Shown here piece by piece: positions 8,420 to 15,170 of a DNA stretch of 64,000 bases. Source of the stretch: Fimenecus sp052298855 (lineage in GTDB: Bacteria > Bacillota > Clostridia > Oscillospirales > Acutalibacteraceae); the NCBI GenBank assembly GCA_052298855.1, contig DAVZXP010000008.1, positions 71,276 through 135,275 on the forward strand. Direction: 5' to 3'. The notes below the pieces were generated by a model. That model was not told the DNA's origin, did no database searches, and saw nothing but the letters and a program-made list of their open reading frames with translations. A program made the position numbers and the translations under genes. Within the stretch, counting starts at the first letter, position 1. Each line of letters opens with the position of its first letter.

Positions 8420-9901
8420 GTGAAAATAGGATTTGATAACGACAAATATCTTAAAACTCAATCCGAGCATATAAGGCAGAGGATAAATGAATTCGGAGGA
8501 AAGCTTTATCTTGAATTCGGCGGAAAAATCTTTGACGATTTTCACGCTTCAAGAGTTCTCCCGGGATTTTTGCCCGACAGTAAGATGAAAATGCTGCTTG
8601 AGCTTAAAGATGAGGCTGAAATGCTCATTGCCATAAACGCAAATGACATTGAAAAAAATAAGGTCAGAGGCGATATAGGAATAACCTATGACCTTGACGT
8701 TTTAAGGCTTATCGACATATACAGGGACTTCGGTCTTATGGTAAGCGGTGTTGTTATGACGCAGTTTAACAATCAGCCGTCGGCAGAGGTTTTCAGACAG
8801 AAGCTTATGGGGCTCGGCATTAAGGTTTACCGTCATTACAGCATTGAAAACTATCCGCAGGACGTTCATCTTATCGTAAGCGACGACGGATACGGCAAAA
8901 ACGAATACGTTGAAACCACCCGTTCGCTTATCGTTGTTACAGCACCCGGTCCGGGAAGCGGAAAAATGGCAGTTTGTCTTTCTCAGCTTTATCACGAACA
9001 CAAAAGAGGCGTTCAGGCAGGATATGCAAAGTTTGAAACATTTCCGATTTGGAATTTGCCGTTAAAGCACCCTGTAAACCTTGCTTATGAGGCGGCGACA
9101 ACCGATTTGAACGATGTCAATATGATTGACCCGTTCCACCTTGAAGCATACGGCGTTACAACCGTTAACTATAACAGAGATATTGAAATTTTTCCCGTGC
9201 TGAACGCTATTTTCGAGCGTATTTACGGCACTTCTCCGTATAAATCGCCTACGGATATGGGCGTTAATATGGCAGGCAACTGCATAATCGACGACGAGGT
9301 TGTAAGAGAAGCGTCAAAGCAAGAGGTCATCAGAAGATATTACAAGGCTCTTGTAGATAAGAAAAACGGCTCAAATGTTACAAATGAAATCCGCAACCTT
9401 GAGCTTATTATGAAACAACTTAATATCGTTCCCGAATACAGAAAATGCGTTTTGCCCGCAGTTGAGCTTTGCGACAGAACGGGAGAGCCTGCGGCGGCAA
9501 TTGAGCTTGACAACGGCAAAATCATAACGGGTAAGACATCTGACCTTTTAGGTGCTTCTTCGGCTATGCTTTTGAACGCACTTAAAGAAATCGCCAATAT
9601 CAATGACGATATTGACTTGATTTCCCCGAAGATTATCGAGCCTATTCAGGACTTAAAGGTGAATCATCTCGGCAACAAAAACCCGAGACTTCATACAGAC
9701 GAGGTTTTGCTTGCCCTTTCAATTTCGGCGGCAACAAACCCCACCTCCGAAATGGCAATGAAAGCACTTGAAAAGCTTGACGGCTGTCAGATGCATTCAA
9801 CGGTTATTCTCTCCGAGGTTGACCTGCACACACTTAAAAAACTCGGTGTAAATGTAACCTGCGAGCCTTACAGACAGTCAAAAACCCTTTATCATAAATA
9901 A
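8420..9901 (+). CDS. DUF1846 (UPF0371) family protein
   Basis: A 493-residue soluble protein of the DUF1846 family, common in Firmicutes and without an established function. Visible landmarks are the conserved N-terminal GFDNDKYLKTQSEHI, a glycine-rich phosphate-loop-like APGPGSGKMAV (about residue 175), and AYEAATTDLNDVNMIDPFHL. The start is a GTG at 8420 with GGGAGG 9 bp upstream; the next in-frame ATG would cut into the conserved N-terminus. It has its own promoter and terminator, so it is a single-gene unit. Nothing nearby suggests a pathway. Confidence 0.9.
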   Translation: MKIGFDNDKYLKTQSEHIRQRINEFGGKLYLEFGGKIFDDFHASRVLPGFLPDSKMKMLLELKDEAEMLIAINANDIEKNKVRGDIGITYDLDVLRLIDIYRDFGLMVSGVVMTQFNNQPSAEVFRQKLMGLGIKVYRHYSIENYPQDVHLIVSDDGYGKNEYVETTRSLIVVTAPGPGSGKMAVCLSQLYHEHKRGVQAGYAKFETFPIWNLPLKHPVNLAYEAATTDLNDVNMIDPFHLEAYGVTTVNYNRDIEIFPVLNAIFERIYGTSPYKSPTDMGVNMAGNCIIDDEVVREASKQEVIRRYYKALVDKKNGSNVTNEIRNLELIMKQLNIVPEYRKCVLPAVELCDRTGEPAAAIELDNGKIITGKTSDLLGASSAMLLNALKEIANINDDIDLISPKIIEPIQDLKVNHLGNKNPRLHTDEVLLALSISAATNPTSEMAMKALEKLDGCQMHSTVILSEVDLHTLKKLGVNVTCEPYRQSKTLYHK

Positions 9902-9910
9902 AAATAATAT

Positions 9911-9954
9911 ATGCCGAAGTTTGAATTCAGAGTCAGACTTCGGCATTGTTTTTT
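9911..9954 (+). terminator. Intrinsic terminator of the DUF1846 gene
   Basis: ATGCCGAAGT (9911-9920) pairs with ACTTCGGCAT (9937-9946), followed by a T-rich tract at 9948-9954. Confidence 0.88.
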
Positions 9955-9957
9955 GTA

Positions 9958-9986
9958 TTGACAATTTTTTGTTTAAGTTTTAATAT
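9958..9986 (+). promoter_or_regulatory. Probable promoter of the small membrane protein gene
   Basis: TTGACA (9958-9963) followed after 17 bp by TAATAT (9981-9986); a perfect TATAAT at 9992-9997 has a 28-bp spacing and is a less likely partner. Confidence 0.5.
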
Positions 9987-10027
9987 AAATGTATAATAAA
10001 TAATTTGAGTTAAACGGAGGGTTATCT

Positions 10028-10240
10028 ATGACGAGAGCAAAATACAAAACGATTTTTGCCGTATGCACAGCGGCGGTTATTCTTATATTTGAAGCCGTAA
10101 TTTATTTTTGCGGTACCGACAGCGGAAATTATATAAGCAAATCAATATGGATTGCAAACATTGTCGGCATAGCCCTTATAATGACCGTGTCAATCATTGT
10201 CGATTACGCTTTAGAAAAAAAGCTTTTCGGCAACAAATAA
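10028..10240 (+). CDS. Small two-helix membrane protein, unknown function
   Basis: A 70-residue protein that I do not recognise. It has two hydrophobic segments (about residues 8-28 and 42-61) separated by a short polar loop with GTDSGN, and positively charged ends. The ribosome site CGGAGG lies 8 bp before the ATG. A plausible promoter is at 9958-9986. It is the last gene before the accessory patch that begins with a REP-like repeat at 10252. It is probably a real gene, given promoter, ribosome site and composition. Confidence 0.6.
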   Translation: MTRAKYKTIFAVCTAAVILIFEAVIYFCGTDSGNYISKSIWIANIVGIALIMTVSIIVDYALEKKLFGNK

Positions 10241-10251
10241 AAGTTAAAAAC

Positions 10252-10288
10252 TATATTGAACCGTAGGGACAACCCTTGCGGTTGTCCG
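10252..10288 (+). repeat. REP-like palindromic repeat, family 1 (copy 1)
   Basis: The segment starting TATTGAACCGTAGGGACA and ending in a GGACA/TGTCC hairpin recurs at 35612-35648 with a single difference in the loop region (CAACCC against CAGCCC). No coding capacity. Confidence 0.8.
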
Positions 10289-10556
10289 TAAATTGGAATT
10301 TGAAAACCATAAAATTATGAGTGATTATTGCTCTCCATAGGTTATCAATATAATCCTCCAAAAGCCTTGATAAAAAAGGATTTATCGCAATGTGTTCGCC
10401 TTATCCTTTTATATGATTTCACACAAGTTTACTCTTTCCTGCCTGCTTATAAGGGCAAAATCAAGGGCAAGAAAATCTCATAACAAGAATAAACATAAGT
10501 GTGGCAATCGGAGAACTGTGACATATGTGCGAATATATTATAACGGAGGATTTTTA
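10289..10556. other. Non-coding stretch upstream of tnpV
   Basis: No convincing gene. The open frame running into tnpV has basic, low-complexity residues and no ribosome site, so it is probably decayed transposon sequence. GGAGG at 10544-10548 belongs to tnpV. Confidence 0.5.
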
Positions 10557-10937
10557 ATGGACAAGTACATTTATGATGAAAGCAACGGTCTGTGGTATGA
10601 ACTACAAGGAGATTATTATATTCCTTGTCTTACTTTACCAACCGAAAAAGAACACAAGCCTATTGGCTTATGGGGACAACGACACAAACGCTATTTACAG
10701 GAACATAACAAAATATTTTACACTACACTGCTCACAAGCGGCAAGTTAAATGAATATCTTGTCGATGTCGATAAACAGACGGAGGAACACTTTGAAAGGC
10801 TTATGGAACAGATGAAACAGTCGCAGGACATAACAGAACAGTTAAAGTCGGAAAACGCCTTAAAGTGGGTGCAGAGAATGAATAACATACGGGCATGTGC
10901 AAAGGAAATTGCAGAAAAGGAAATTATCTTTACATAA
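10557..10937 (+). CDS. tnpV: TnpV-like transposon-encoded protein
   Basis: A 126-residue protein of the TnpV family, found in Tn4451-type mobilizable transposons and related integrative elements of clostridia. Typical segments are YIYDESNGLWYELQGDYY at the N-terminus, PIGLWGQRHKRYLQEH, and LKWVQRMNNIRACAKEI near the end. The function of TnpV is not established; an association with the element's recombination genes is known. Start chosen at ATG 10557 behind GGAGG. No large serine recombinase (tnpX) is present nearby, so the gene appears stranded in a decayed element. A hairpin follows at 10945-10967. Confidence 0.85.
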   Translation: MDKYIYDESNGLWYELQGDYYIPCLTLPTEKEHKPIGLWGQRHKRYLQEHNKIFYTTLLTSGKLNEYLVDVDKQTEEHFERLMEQMKQSQDITEQLKSENALKWVQRMNNIRACAKEIAEKEIIFT

Positions 10938-10944
10938 GTAAAAA

Positions 10945-10967
10945 GGCGGCAGGGAGAACCCTCTGCC
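10945..10967 (+). terminator. Hairpin after tnpV
   Basis: GCGGCAG (10945-10951) pairs with CTGCCGC (10961-10967), extended by GG/CC inside. No long T-run follows, so termination may be weak. Confidence 0.5.
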
Positions 10968-11102
10968 GCTATTCATATTAAGAACTCAGAAAGGATTTCT
11001 GACCAGTTGTGTTTTGAAATCAACCAACTATCGCAAATCCATTGAAACTATTATCTGCTTTACTTATAATGGCATTGTAAGGAAAAGAAAGAGGTGATTA
11101 TC

Positions 11103-11543
11103 ATGCAGGTCGAGATTAAAATTGACAGTTCATGTATCGACCCCAAAGTAATCATACTGACTGCTTCAATGACAGAAGATGTGAGCAACATTGTAAAAAA
11201 ACTTTCAGAAAATGCCTCACAAATAATTTCGGGTTATAAAGATGAAAAAATTGAAATATTGGAACAGACAGATTTGATTCGTATTTATGCAAATTCCGGA
11301 AAAGTTTATGCAGTTACTAACAAAGGGGAATATATTCTTCGACTTAGGTTATATGAGATAGAAAATCGATTACCTTCTAATCAATTCATTCGTATATCAA
11401 ATTCGGAAATTATCAACTTAAAAAAAGTCAATAATTTTGACTTGAGTTTTACAGGTACAATTTGCATTAAATTATCAAATGGAATAACAACATATGTATC
11501 CAGACGCTATGTTCCAAAACTAAAAAAGATCTTAGGAATATGA
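11103..11543 (+). CDS. LytTR-family DNA-binding regulator
   Basis: A 146-residue stand-alone transcription factor. The C-terminal half is a LytTR domain: NRLPSNQFIRISNSEIINLKKV and the end segment SRRYVPKLKKIL are typical. The N-terminal half (about 45-50 residues) has no response-regulator phosphoacceptor. Start is ATG 11103, with GAGGTG as ribosome site; a GTG at 11094 lies inside that site. Ten base pairs separate its stop from the DUF3021 membrane gene. Such LytTR-plus-membrane-protein pairs form LytTR regulatory systems in which the membrane partner restrains the activator and the pair autoregulates. Cargo of a mobile element is likely from its setting. Confidence 0.9.
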   Translation: MQVEIKIDSSCIDPKVIILTASMTEDVSNIVKKLSENASQIISGYKDEKIEILEQTDLIRIYANSGKVYAVTNKGEYILRLRLYEIENRLPSNQFIRISNSEIINLKKVNNFDLSFTGTICIKLSNGITTYVSRRYVPKLKKILGI

Positions 11544-11553
11544 GGTGAATGTT

Positions 11554-12024
11554 ATGAAAAAGAAAATTATTAAGCGTAGTCTTTTAGGTTTTCCACTTGG
11601 AATTACAATCGGCTATTTAATTACAATCTTGATTTCTCTTGGTTTGGCAAATGGATATTACTCGCCTTGTGTCCCCGAACTCATATCACTTATGGGAAAT
11701 GAAATCAATGCTGTTATTTTGCAAACAATTCTTTGTGGAATAGTAGGTGCGGGATTTGCGGCAAGTTCAGTAATATGGGAAATGGATAGTTGGAGCATTG
11801 TAAAGCAGACAGGAATTTACTTTTCAATTATTTCAGTAATAATGTTACCAATCGCTTATTTTGCATATTGGATGGAACATAGTGTAGTTGGATTTTTAAT
11901 TTATTTTGGAATTTTCGCTTTAATTTTTGTAGTTATATGGATAATACAGTTTGGTATAGGCAGATATAATGTAAGAAAAATGAATGAGAAATTGTTTCAA
12001 ACGAAGGATAATAGAAATGAGTAA
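11554..12024 (+). CDS. DUF3021 family membrane protein, partner of the LytTR regulator
   Basis: A 156-residue protein with four hydrophobic helices (about residues 10-30, 50-70, 85-105 and 112-135) and a short basic C-terminal tail. It has the size and arrangement of DUF3021 proteins, which are nearly always encoded next to a LytTR regulator. Start is ATG 11554 with GAGGTG upstream. It overlaps the next gene by 8 bp. The inferred role is membrane sensing and inhibition of the LytTR protein; the signal and target genes are not visible in this window. Confidence 0.82.
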   Translation: MKKKIIKRSLLGFPLGITIGYLITILISLGLANGYYSPCVPELISLMGNEINAVILQTILCGIVGAGFAASSVIWEMDSWSIVKQTGIYFSIISVIMLPIAYFAYWMEHSVVGFLIYFGIFALIFVVIWIIQFGIGRYNVRKMNEKLFQTKDNRNE

Positions 12025-12184
12025 GCAACAATGGATACTCTGCCCTGTCTGTGGCAATAAAACCCGAACAAAGATACAAGAAGATACCGAGATGAAAAAC
12101 TTTCCTCTTTACTGTCCGAAATGTAAGCAAGAAACACTTATCAATGTTCAGGATATGAAAATCACGCTTGCAGTCAGCAAATGA
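12017..12184 (+). CDS. Cysteine-rich KTR domain protein
   Basis: A 55-residue zinc-ribbon-like protein with two CxxC knuckles, CPVCGNKTRTK and CPKCKQE, the KTR sequence after the first pair naming the family. Members are small accessory proteins often carried by conjugative or mobilizable elements. Function is unknown; four Cys suggest one bound zinc. It begins inside the last codons of the DUF3021 gene (8-bp overlap), so the three genes are translationally linked. A strong terminator follows at 12193-12228. Confidence 0.85.
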   Translation: MSKQQWILCPVCGNKTRTKIQEDTEMKNFPLYCPKCKQETLINVQDMKITLAVSK

Positions 12185-12192
12185 TTATGTAT

Positions 12193-12228
12193 GCCGCCGC
12201 TATGGGTAAAACCGTAACGGCGGTTTTT
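12193..12228 (+). terminator. Intrinsic terminator of the LytTR-DUF3021-KTR unit
   Basis: GCCGCCGCTATGG (from 12193) pairs with CCGTAACGGCGG (to 12223) with two internal mismatches, followed by TTTTT at 12224-12228. Confidence 0.85.
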
Positions 12229-12234
12229 CAATGC

Positions 12235-12509
12235 CTATCGGCTATCTCTGTCAATGGATTTCTTACGCTGTCTTTGCGGCGGTTGCTGCTTGTTGCGTTC
12301 CTGTATCTCATGCAGATGTTTTAGCACGCTCTGCTTTTCGGGTGGTCTGTGCTGTTCTTTGGCGGCGGCTGTCGGTTTCCTGCTGACTTGATATTTCCAC
12401 TCGGCAAGGTCACGGTTGTACTGTTCTACAACGCTTTCCATTTCTCGGAAAGTACGCATAAATACCTGCACATCGGGATAACCGTTCTCTTTGAGTGTAT
12501 CGGGTCCTC
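12235..12509 (-). pseudogene. C-terminal fragment of a mobilization relaxase
   Basis: The minus frame ending at 12235 reads GYPDVQVFMRTFREMESVV, then a charged coiled-coil-like stretch and a Pro/Gln/Arg-rich end (EIQERNKQQPPQRQRKK). This resembles the C-terminal tail of relaxases of Tn4451-like or MobA/MobL-type elements; that assignment rests on composition and a few motifs and is moderate. The relaxase catalytic domain is absent. Just upstream the frame runs into a REP-like repeat (12510-12537), where homology stops. It supports the reading of 10.5-12.6 kb as a dead mobilizable transposon. Confidence 0.55.
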
Positions 12510-12537
12510 GGCGGCAGCAAGCCACCGCCCTACACGG
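12510..12537 (+). repeat. REP-like repeat, family 2 (copy 1), at the break of the relaxase fragment
   Basis: GGCGG...CCGCC hairpin followed by a CCTACACGG tail. It matches the copy at 35909-35936 in stem, loop (GCAAGCC) and tail. Confidence 0.7.
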
Positions 12538-12610
12538 TTGGATATATAATTCAATTTGTGCGAAGCACCTGCTTCTTTTCGCTTTTCGATTTTCTCCCTT
12601 ATCTTTTCTC

Positions 12611-12640
12611 TGCCGTAAGGCTAGCCCCTGCCCTACCGTG
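12611..12640 (+). repeat. REP-like repeat, family 2 (partial copy 2)
   Basis: Ends in AGCCCCTGCCCTACCGTG, close to AGCCCCCGCCCTACCGTG at 35919-35936; the left half is divergent. Confidence 0.55.
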
Positions 12641-12664
12641 CGAACCCCCACTATCCGTATAACA

Positions 12665-12693
12665 CAAAAAACGCCCTGCATTAGCAAGGCGTT
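12665..12693 (-). terminator. Terminator of the 22.5-12.7 kb operon
   Basis: Minus strand: AACGCC (12693-12688) and GGCGTT (12675-12670) close a stem with a TGC-type inner pairing, followed by five T (12669-12665). It lies 20 bp past the TPM gene stop. Confidence 0.8.
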
Positions 12694-12712
12694 AATTTTA
12701 TATCATATTCCG

Positions 12713-13492
12713 TTAAAAGCCTCGTGAGCTTCCGCCTCCGCCGAAGGAACCGCCTCCGCCGGAAAATCCTCCGCTGCTTCCTCCCGAGAATCCGCCTCCT
12801 GAGAAGCCTCCGCCCGAGTGATGATTTCCACCGCCGCCGAAGAAAATAAACGGTGTGCGACCTGTGATTTTACGAATTGCAAACACTATTATAATAAAGA
12901 TTATAAAATCAATAATGACTGCTTTTGAGCTTTCGTATTCTTCATCTTCATCCACATCAGGCGCAAGGCTTGAGCCGTTAATTTCAACGCCGTACTCGGT
13001 AGCCGTTTCGCCTATCAAAGCCGAAAAAGCTTCACGCAATCCCGTTGAAAAATCGTCGCTCTTTAGATACGGTATAGCATAGTTGTCAAGAATTCGTCCC
13101 GTCTTACCGTCGGGCAATGCACCCTCAAGACCGTAGCCTACCTCAATATCAATCTGCCGTTCTTCGACAGAGAGAAGCAAAAGCACACCGTCATTGTTTT
13201 TACTGCCTATCCCCCACTCTCTGCCCAAGCCGAGTGCATAATCTCTGACTTCCTTGCCGTCAAGCGAGTTAACCGTTACGCAAACAACCTGTGCGCCCGT
13301 CTTTTTGTACAATTCCTCTGCCATTGACTGCATTTTTTGCTCGTCGGACTCATTGATACAGTCGGCAAAGTCATTTACAAAAAACCCTTTCGTAGGCGGC
13401 GGATACGGAGTGTTTTTTGCCGCAAAAGCACTGACCGATAACGACAGTATCAGCAAAACAGCACTTAACAGTATCGCCGAATATTTTTTCAT
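12713..13492 (-). CDS. TPM-domain (YgcG-like) membrane-anchored protein
   Basis: A 259-residue envelope protein. Signal peptide MKKYSAILLSAVLLILSLSVSAFA, then a TPM (TLP18.3/Psb32/MOLO-1) domain of about 150 residues (from FVNDFADCI to the GRILDNYAIPYL region), one transmembrane helix (IIDFIIFIIIVFAI), and a Gly/Ser-rich tail. Function is not established; the domain is linked to photosystem repair in plants and to envelope processes in bacteria. It is very often encoded next to LemA, as here: its possible upstream ATG (13516) overlaps the lemA stop. I prefer ATG 13492 because it gives a clean signal peptide. It is the last gene of the operon. Confidence 0.9.
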   Translation of the reverse strand: MKKYSAILLSAVLLILSLSVSAFAAKNTPYPPPTKGFFVNDFADCINESDEQKMQSMAEELYKKTGAQVVCVTVNSLDGKEVRDYALGLGREWGIGSKNNDGVLLLLSVEERQIDIEVGYGLEGALPDGKTGRILDNYAIPYLKSDDFSTGLREAFSALIGETATEYGVEINGSSLAPDVDEDEEYESSKAVIIDFIIFIIIVFAIRKITGRTPFIFFGGGGNHHSGGGFSGGGFSGGSSGGFSGGGGSFGGGGSSRGF

Positions 13493-13515
13493 ACACTTAC
13501 CCACTCGCCGTAGCA

Positions 13516-14088
13516 TCAGTTAAAATTTACACTCGGTGCTGTTTGAGCCTCACTTGAAGCTTCAAAATATTCAGCCTGCTCAAAATTGAACATAGATGCA
13601 ATTATATTTGCAGGGAATTTCTTAATGTGAGTATTATAAGCCTTTGCAACATCATTGTAGTCCTTGCGAGCAACCGAAATTCTGTTTTCACTGCCTGCAA
13701 GCTCATCCTGAAGATTGATAAACTGCGTATCGGCTTTAAGCTCGGGATAGTTTTCCACAACAACAAGAAGTCTTGAAATTGCGCTGTCAAGCTCTGAGTT
13801 TGCCTTTTCCATTTCATCAACGGTGGTAGCACCCGAAAGCTTTGAGCGAGCATCTGCAATAGCGGTGTAGACCTCTTCTTCGTGAGCCGCATATCCTTTT
13901 ACGGTGTTCACAAGGTTTGGTATGAGGTCTGCTCTTCTCTGCAACATTGTCTGAATATTTGCCTGTGCATTTGTAACCGTTTCCCTTTCGTCAACAAGGT
14001 TGTTGTACGAGGAAACAACGCTTCCTGCGAGTATCGCAATTACGGCGATAACCGCCAAAGCAATAATAAGGCCTTTTTTGTTTTTCAT
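13516..14088 (-). CDS. lemA: LemA family membrane protein
   Basis: A 190-residue protein with an N-terminal transmembrane helix (residues 6-24) and a four-helix bundle typical of LemA, with the conserved YNNLVDERETVTNAQANI and RADLIPNLVNTVKGYA segments and the C-terminal FEASSEAQTAPSVNF end. ATG 14088 is chosen because AGGAGG lies 8 bp before it; a longer in-frame start would contain that site. Function is poorly known. LemA and a TPM protein are a widespread gene pair. Confidence 0.93.
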   Translation of the reverse strand: MKNKKGLIIALAVIAVIAILAGSVVSSYNNLVDERETVTNAQANIQTMLQRRADLIPNLVNTVKGYAAHEEEVYTAIADARSKLSGATTVDEMEKANSELDSAISRLLVVVENYPELKADTQFINLQDELAGSENRISVARKDYNDVAKAYNTHIKKFPANIIASMFNFEQAEYFEASSEAQTAPSVNFN

Positions 14089-14117
14089 AGCAAATCCTCC
14101 TATCAATCAAATAAAAA

Positions 14118-15137
14118 TCAATCGTCATATCCGTTCGGATTCTTTGACTGCCAATTCCAAGAGTCACGGCACATATCATCAATGCCTCTCTTAGCCTCCC
14201 AGCCGAGAACTTCCTTCGCCTTTGTCGGATCTGAATAACATACCGCAAGGTCGCCGGGACGTCTGGGTGCAATCTTGTAAGGTAATTCCTTACCGTAAGC
14301 CTTGCTGAACGCCTTAACTATGTCAAGAACGCTGTAGCCCTTACCTGTTCCGAGATTGAAAATCTGAACGCCCTTTTTGCCGTCAAGAATATTGTTAACA
14401 GCCTTAACATGACCGTCTGCAAGGTCAACAACGTGAATGTAGTCTCTGATGCAGGTTCCGTCGGGTGTGTCGTAATCATTGCCGTAAACGCTGAGGAACG
14501 GGCGCTTGCCGATTGCAACCTGTGTGATATAGGGCATAAGATTGTTCGGTATTCCGCTCGGATTTTCGCCTATTCTTCCGCTTTCGTGTGCTCCGATAGG
14601 ATTGAAATAACGAAGCAGTGTTACATTCCAATCGTTATCCGACTTATAAATATCCTCAAGGATAATTTCAATCATATACTTTGTTGTGCCGTAGGGGTTT
14701 GTAGTTCCGCCTGTTTGCATTGTTTCTTTAAGCGGAGATACGTTTTTCATACCGTAAACCGTTGCCGAAGAGCTGAAAACAATATTTTTGCAGCCGCTAT
14801 TTCTCATAACATCGCAAAGCTTTAATGTACCGCCGATATTGTTGTCATAGTATTCAATCGGCTTCTGACAGGACTCGCCGACAGCTTTAAGTCCCGCAAA
14901 ATGGATTACGGCGTCGATTTTATTCTCTTTGAAAATTTTATCCATACCCTCGGAATCTCTGATGTCACATTCATAGGACTTGAAATCCTTGCCTGTAAGC
15001 TCTTTAACTCTTTCAAGCGATTTCGGATTTGCGTTGTAGTAATTGTCAACGACAACAACCTCATAGCCTGCGTTAAGAAGCTCAACGCAAGTGTGTGAGC
15101 CGATAAATCCGGCTCCGCCCGTAACAAGAATAGCCAT
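14118..15137 (-). CDS. galE: UDP-glucose 4-epimerase
   Basis: Interconverts UDP-glucose and UDP-galactose (Leloir pathway, or supply of UDP-Gal for envelope glycans). The NAD-binding GGAGFIGSH is at residues 7-15, the catalytic Ser/Thr region FSSSATVYG and the YGTTK active-site Tyr-Lys (residues about 148-152) are intact. The length of 339 matches the short-chain GalE family. The start has CGGAGG at good spacing. It sits among envelope genes (SpoIID-like protein, sortases, LemA), so a role in surface polysaccharide is more likely than galactose catabolism, as no galT or galK is near. Confidence 0.95.
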   Translation of the reverse strand: MAILVTGGAGFIGSHTCVELLNAGYEVVVVDNYYNANPKSLERVKELTGKDFKSYECDIRDSEGMDKIFKENKIDAVIHFAGLKAVGESCQKPIEYYDNNIGGTLKLCDVMRNSGCKNIVFSSSATVYGMKNVSPLKETMQTGGTTNPYGTTKYMIEIILEDIYKSDNDWNVTLLRYFNPIGAHESGRIGENPSGIPNNLMPYITQVAIGKRPFLSVYGNDYDTPDGTCIRDYIHVVDLADGHVKAVNNILDGKKGVQIFNLGTGKGYSVLDIVKAFSKAYGKELPYKIAPRRPGDLAVCYSDPTKAKEVLGWEAKRGIDDMCRDSWNWQSKNPNGYDD

Positions 15138-15170
15138 AATTTATTCCTCCGTTTATATTAAAGATTTTTG

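Noticed and set aside
10392..10556. N-terminal extension of tnpV
   Set aside because: Basic low-complexity residues, no ribosome site; GGAGG and family similarity begin at 10557.
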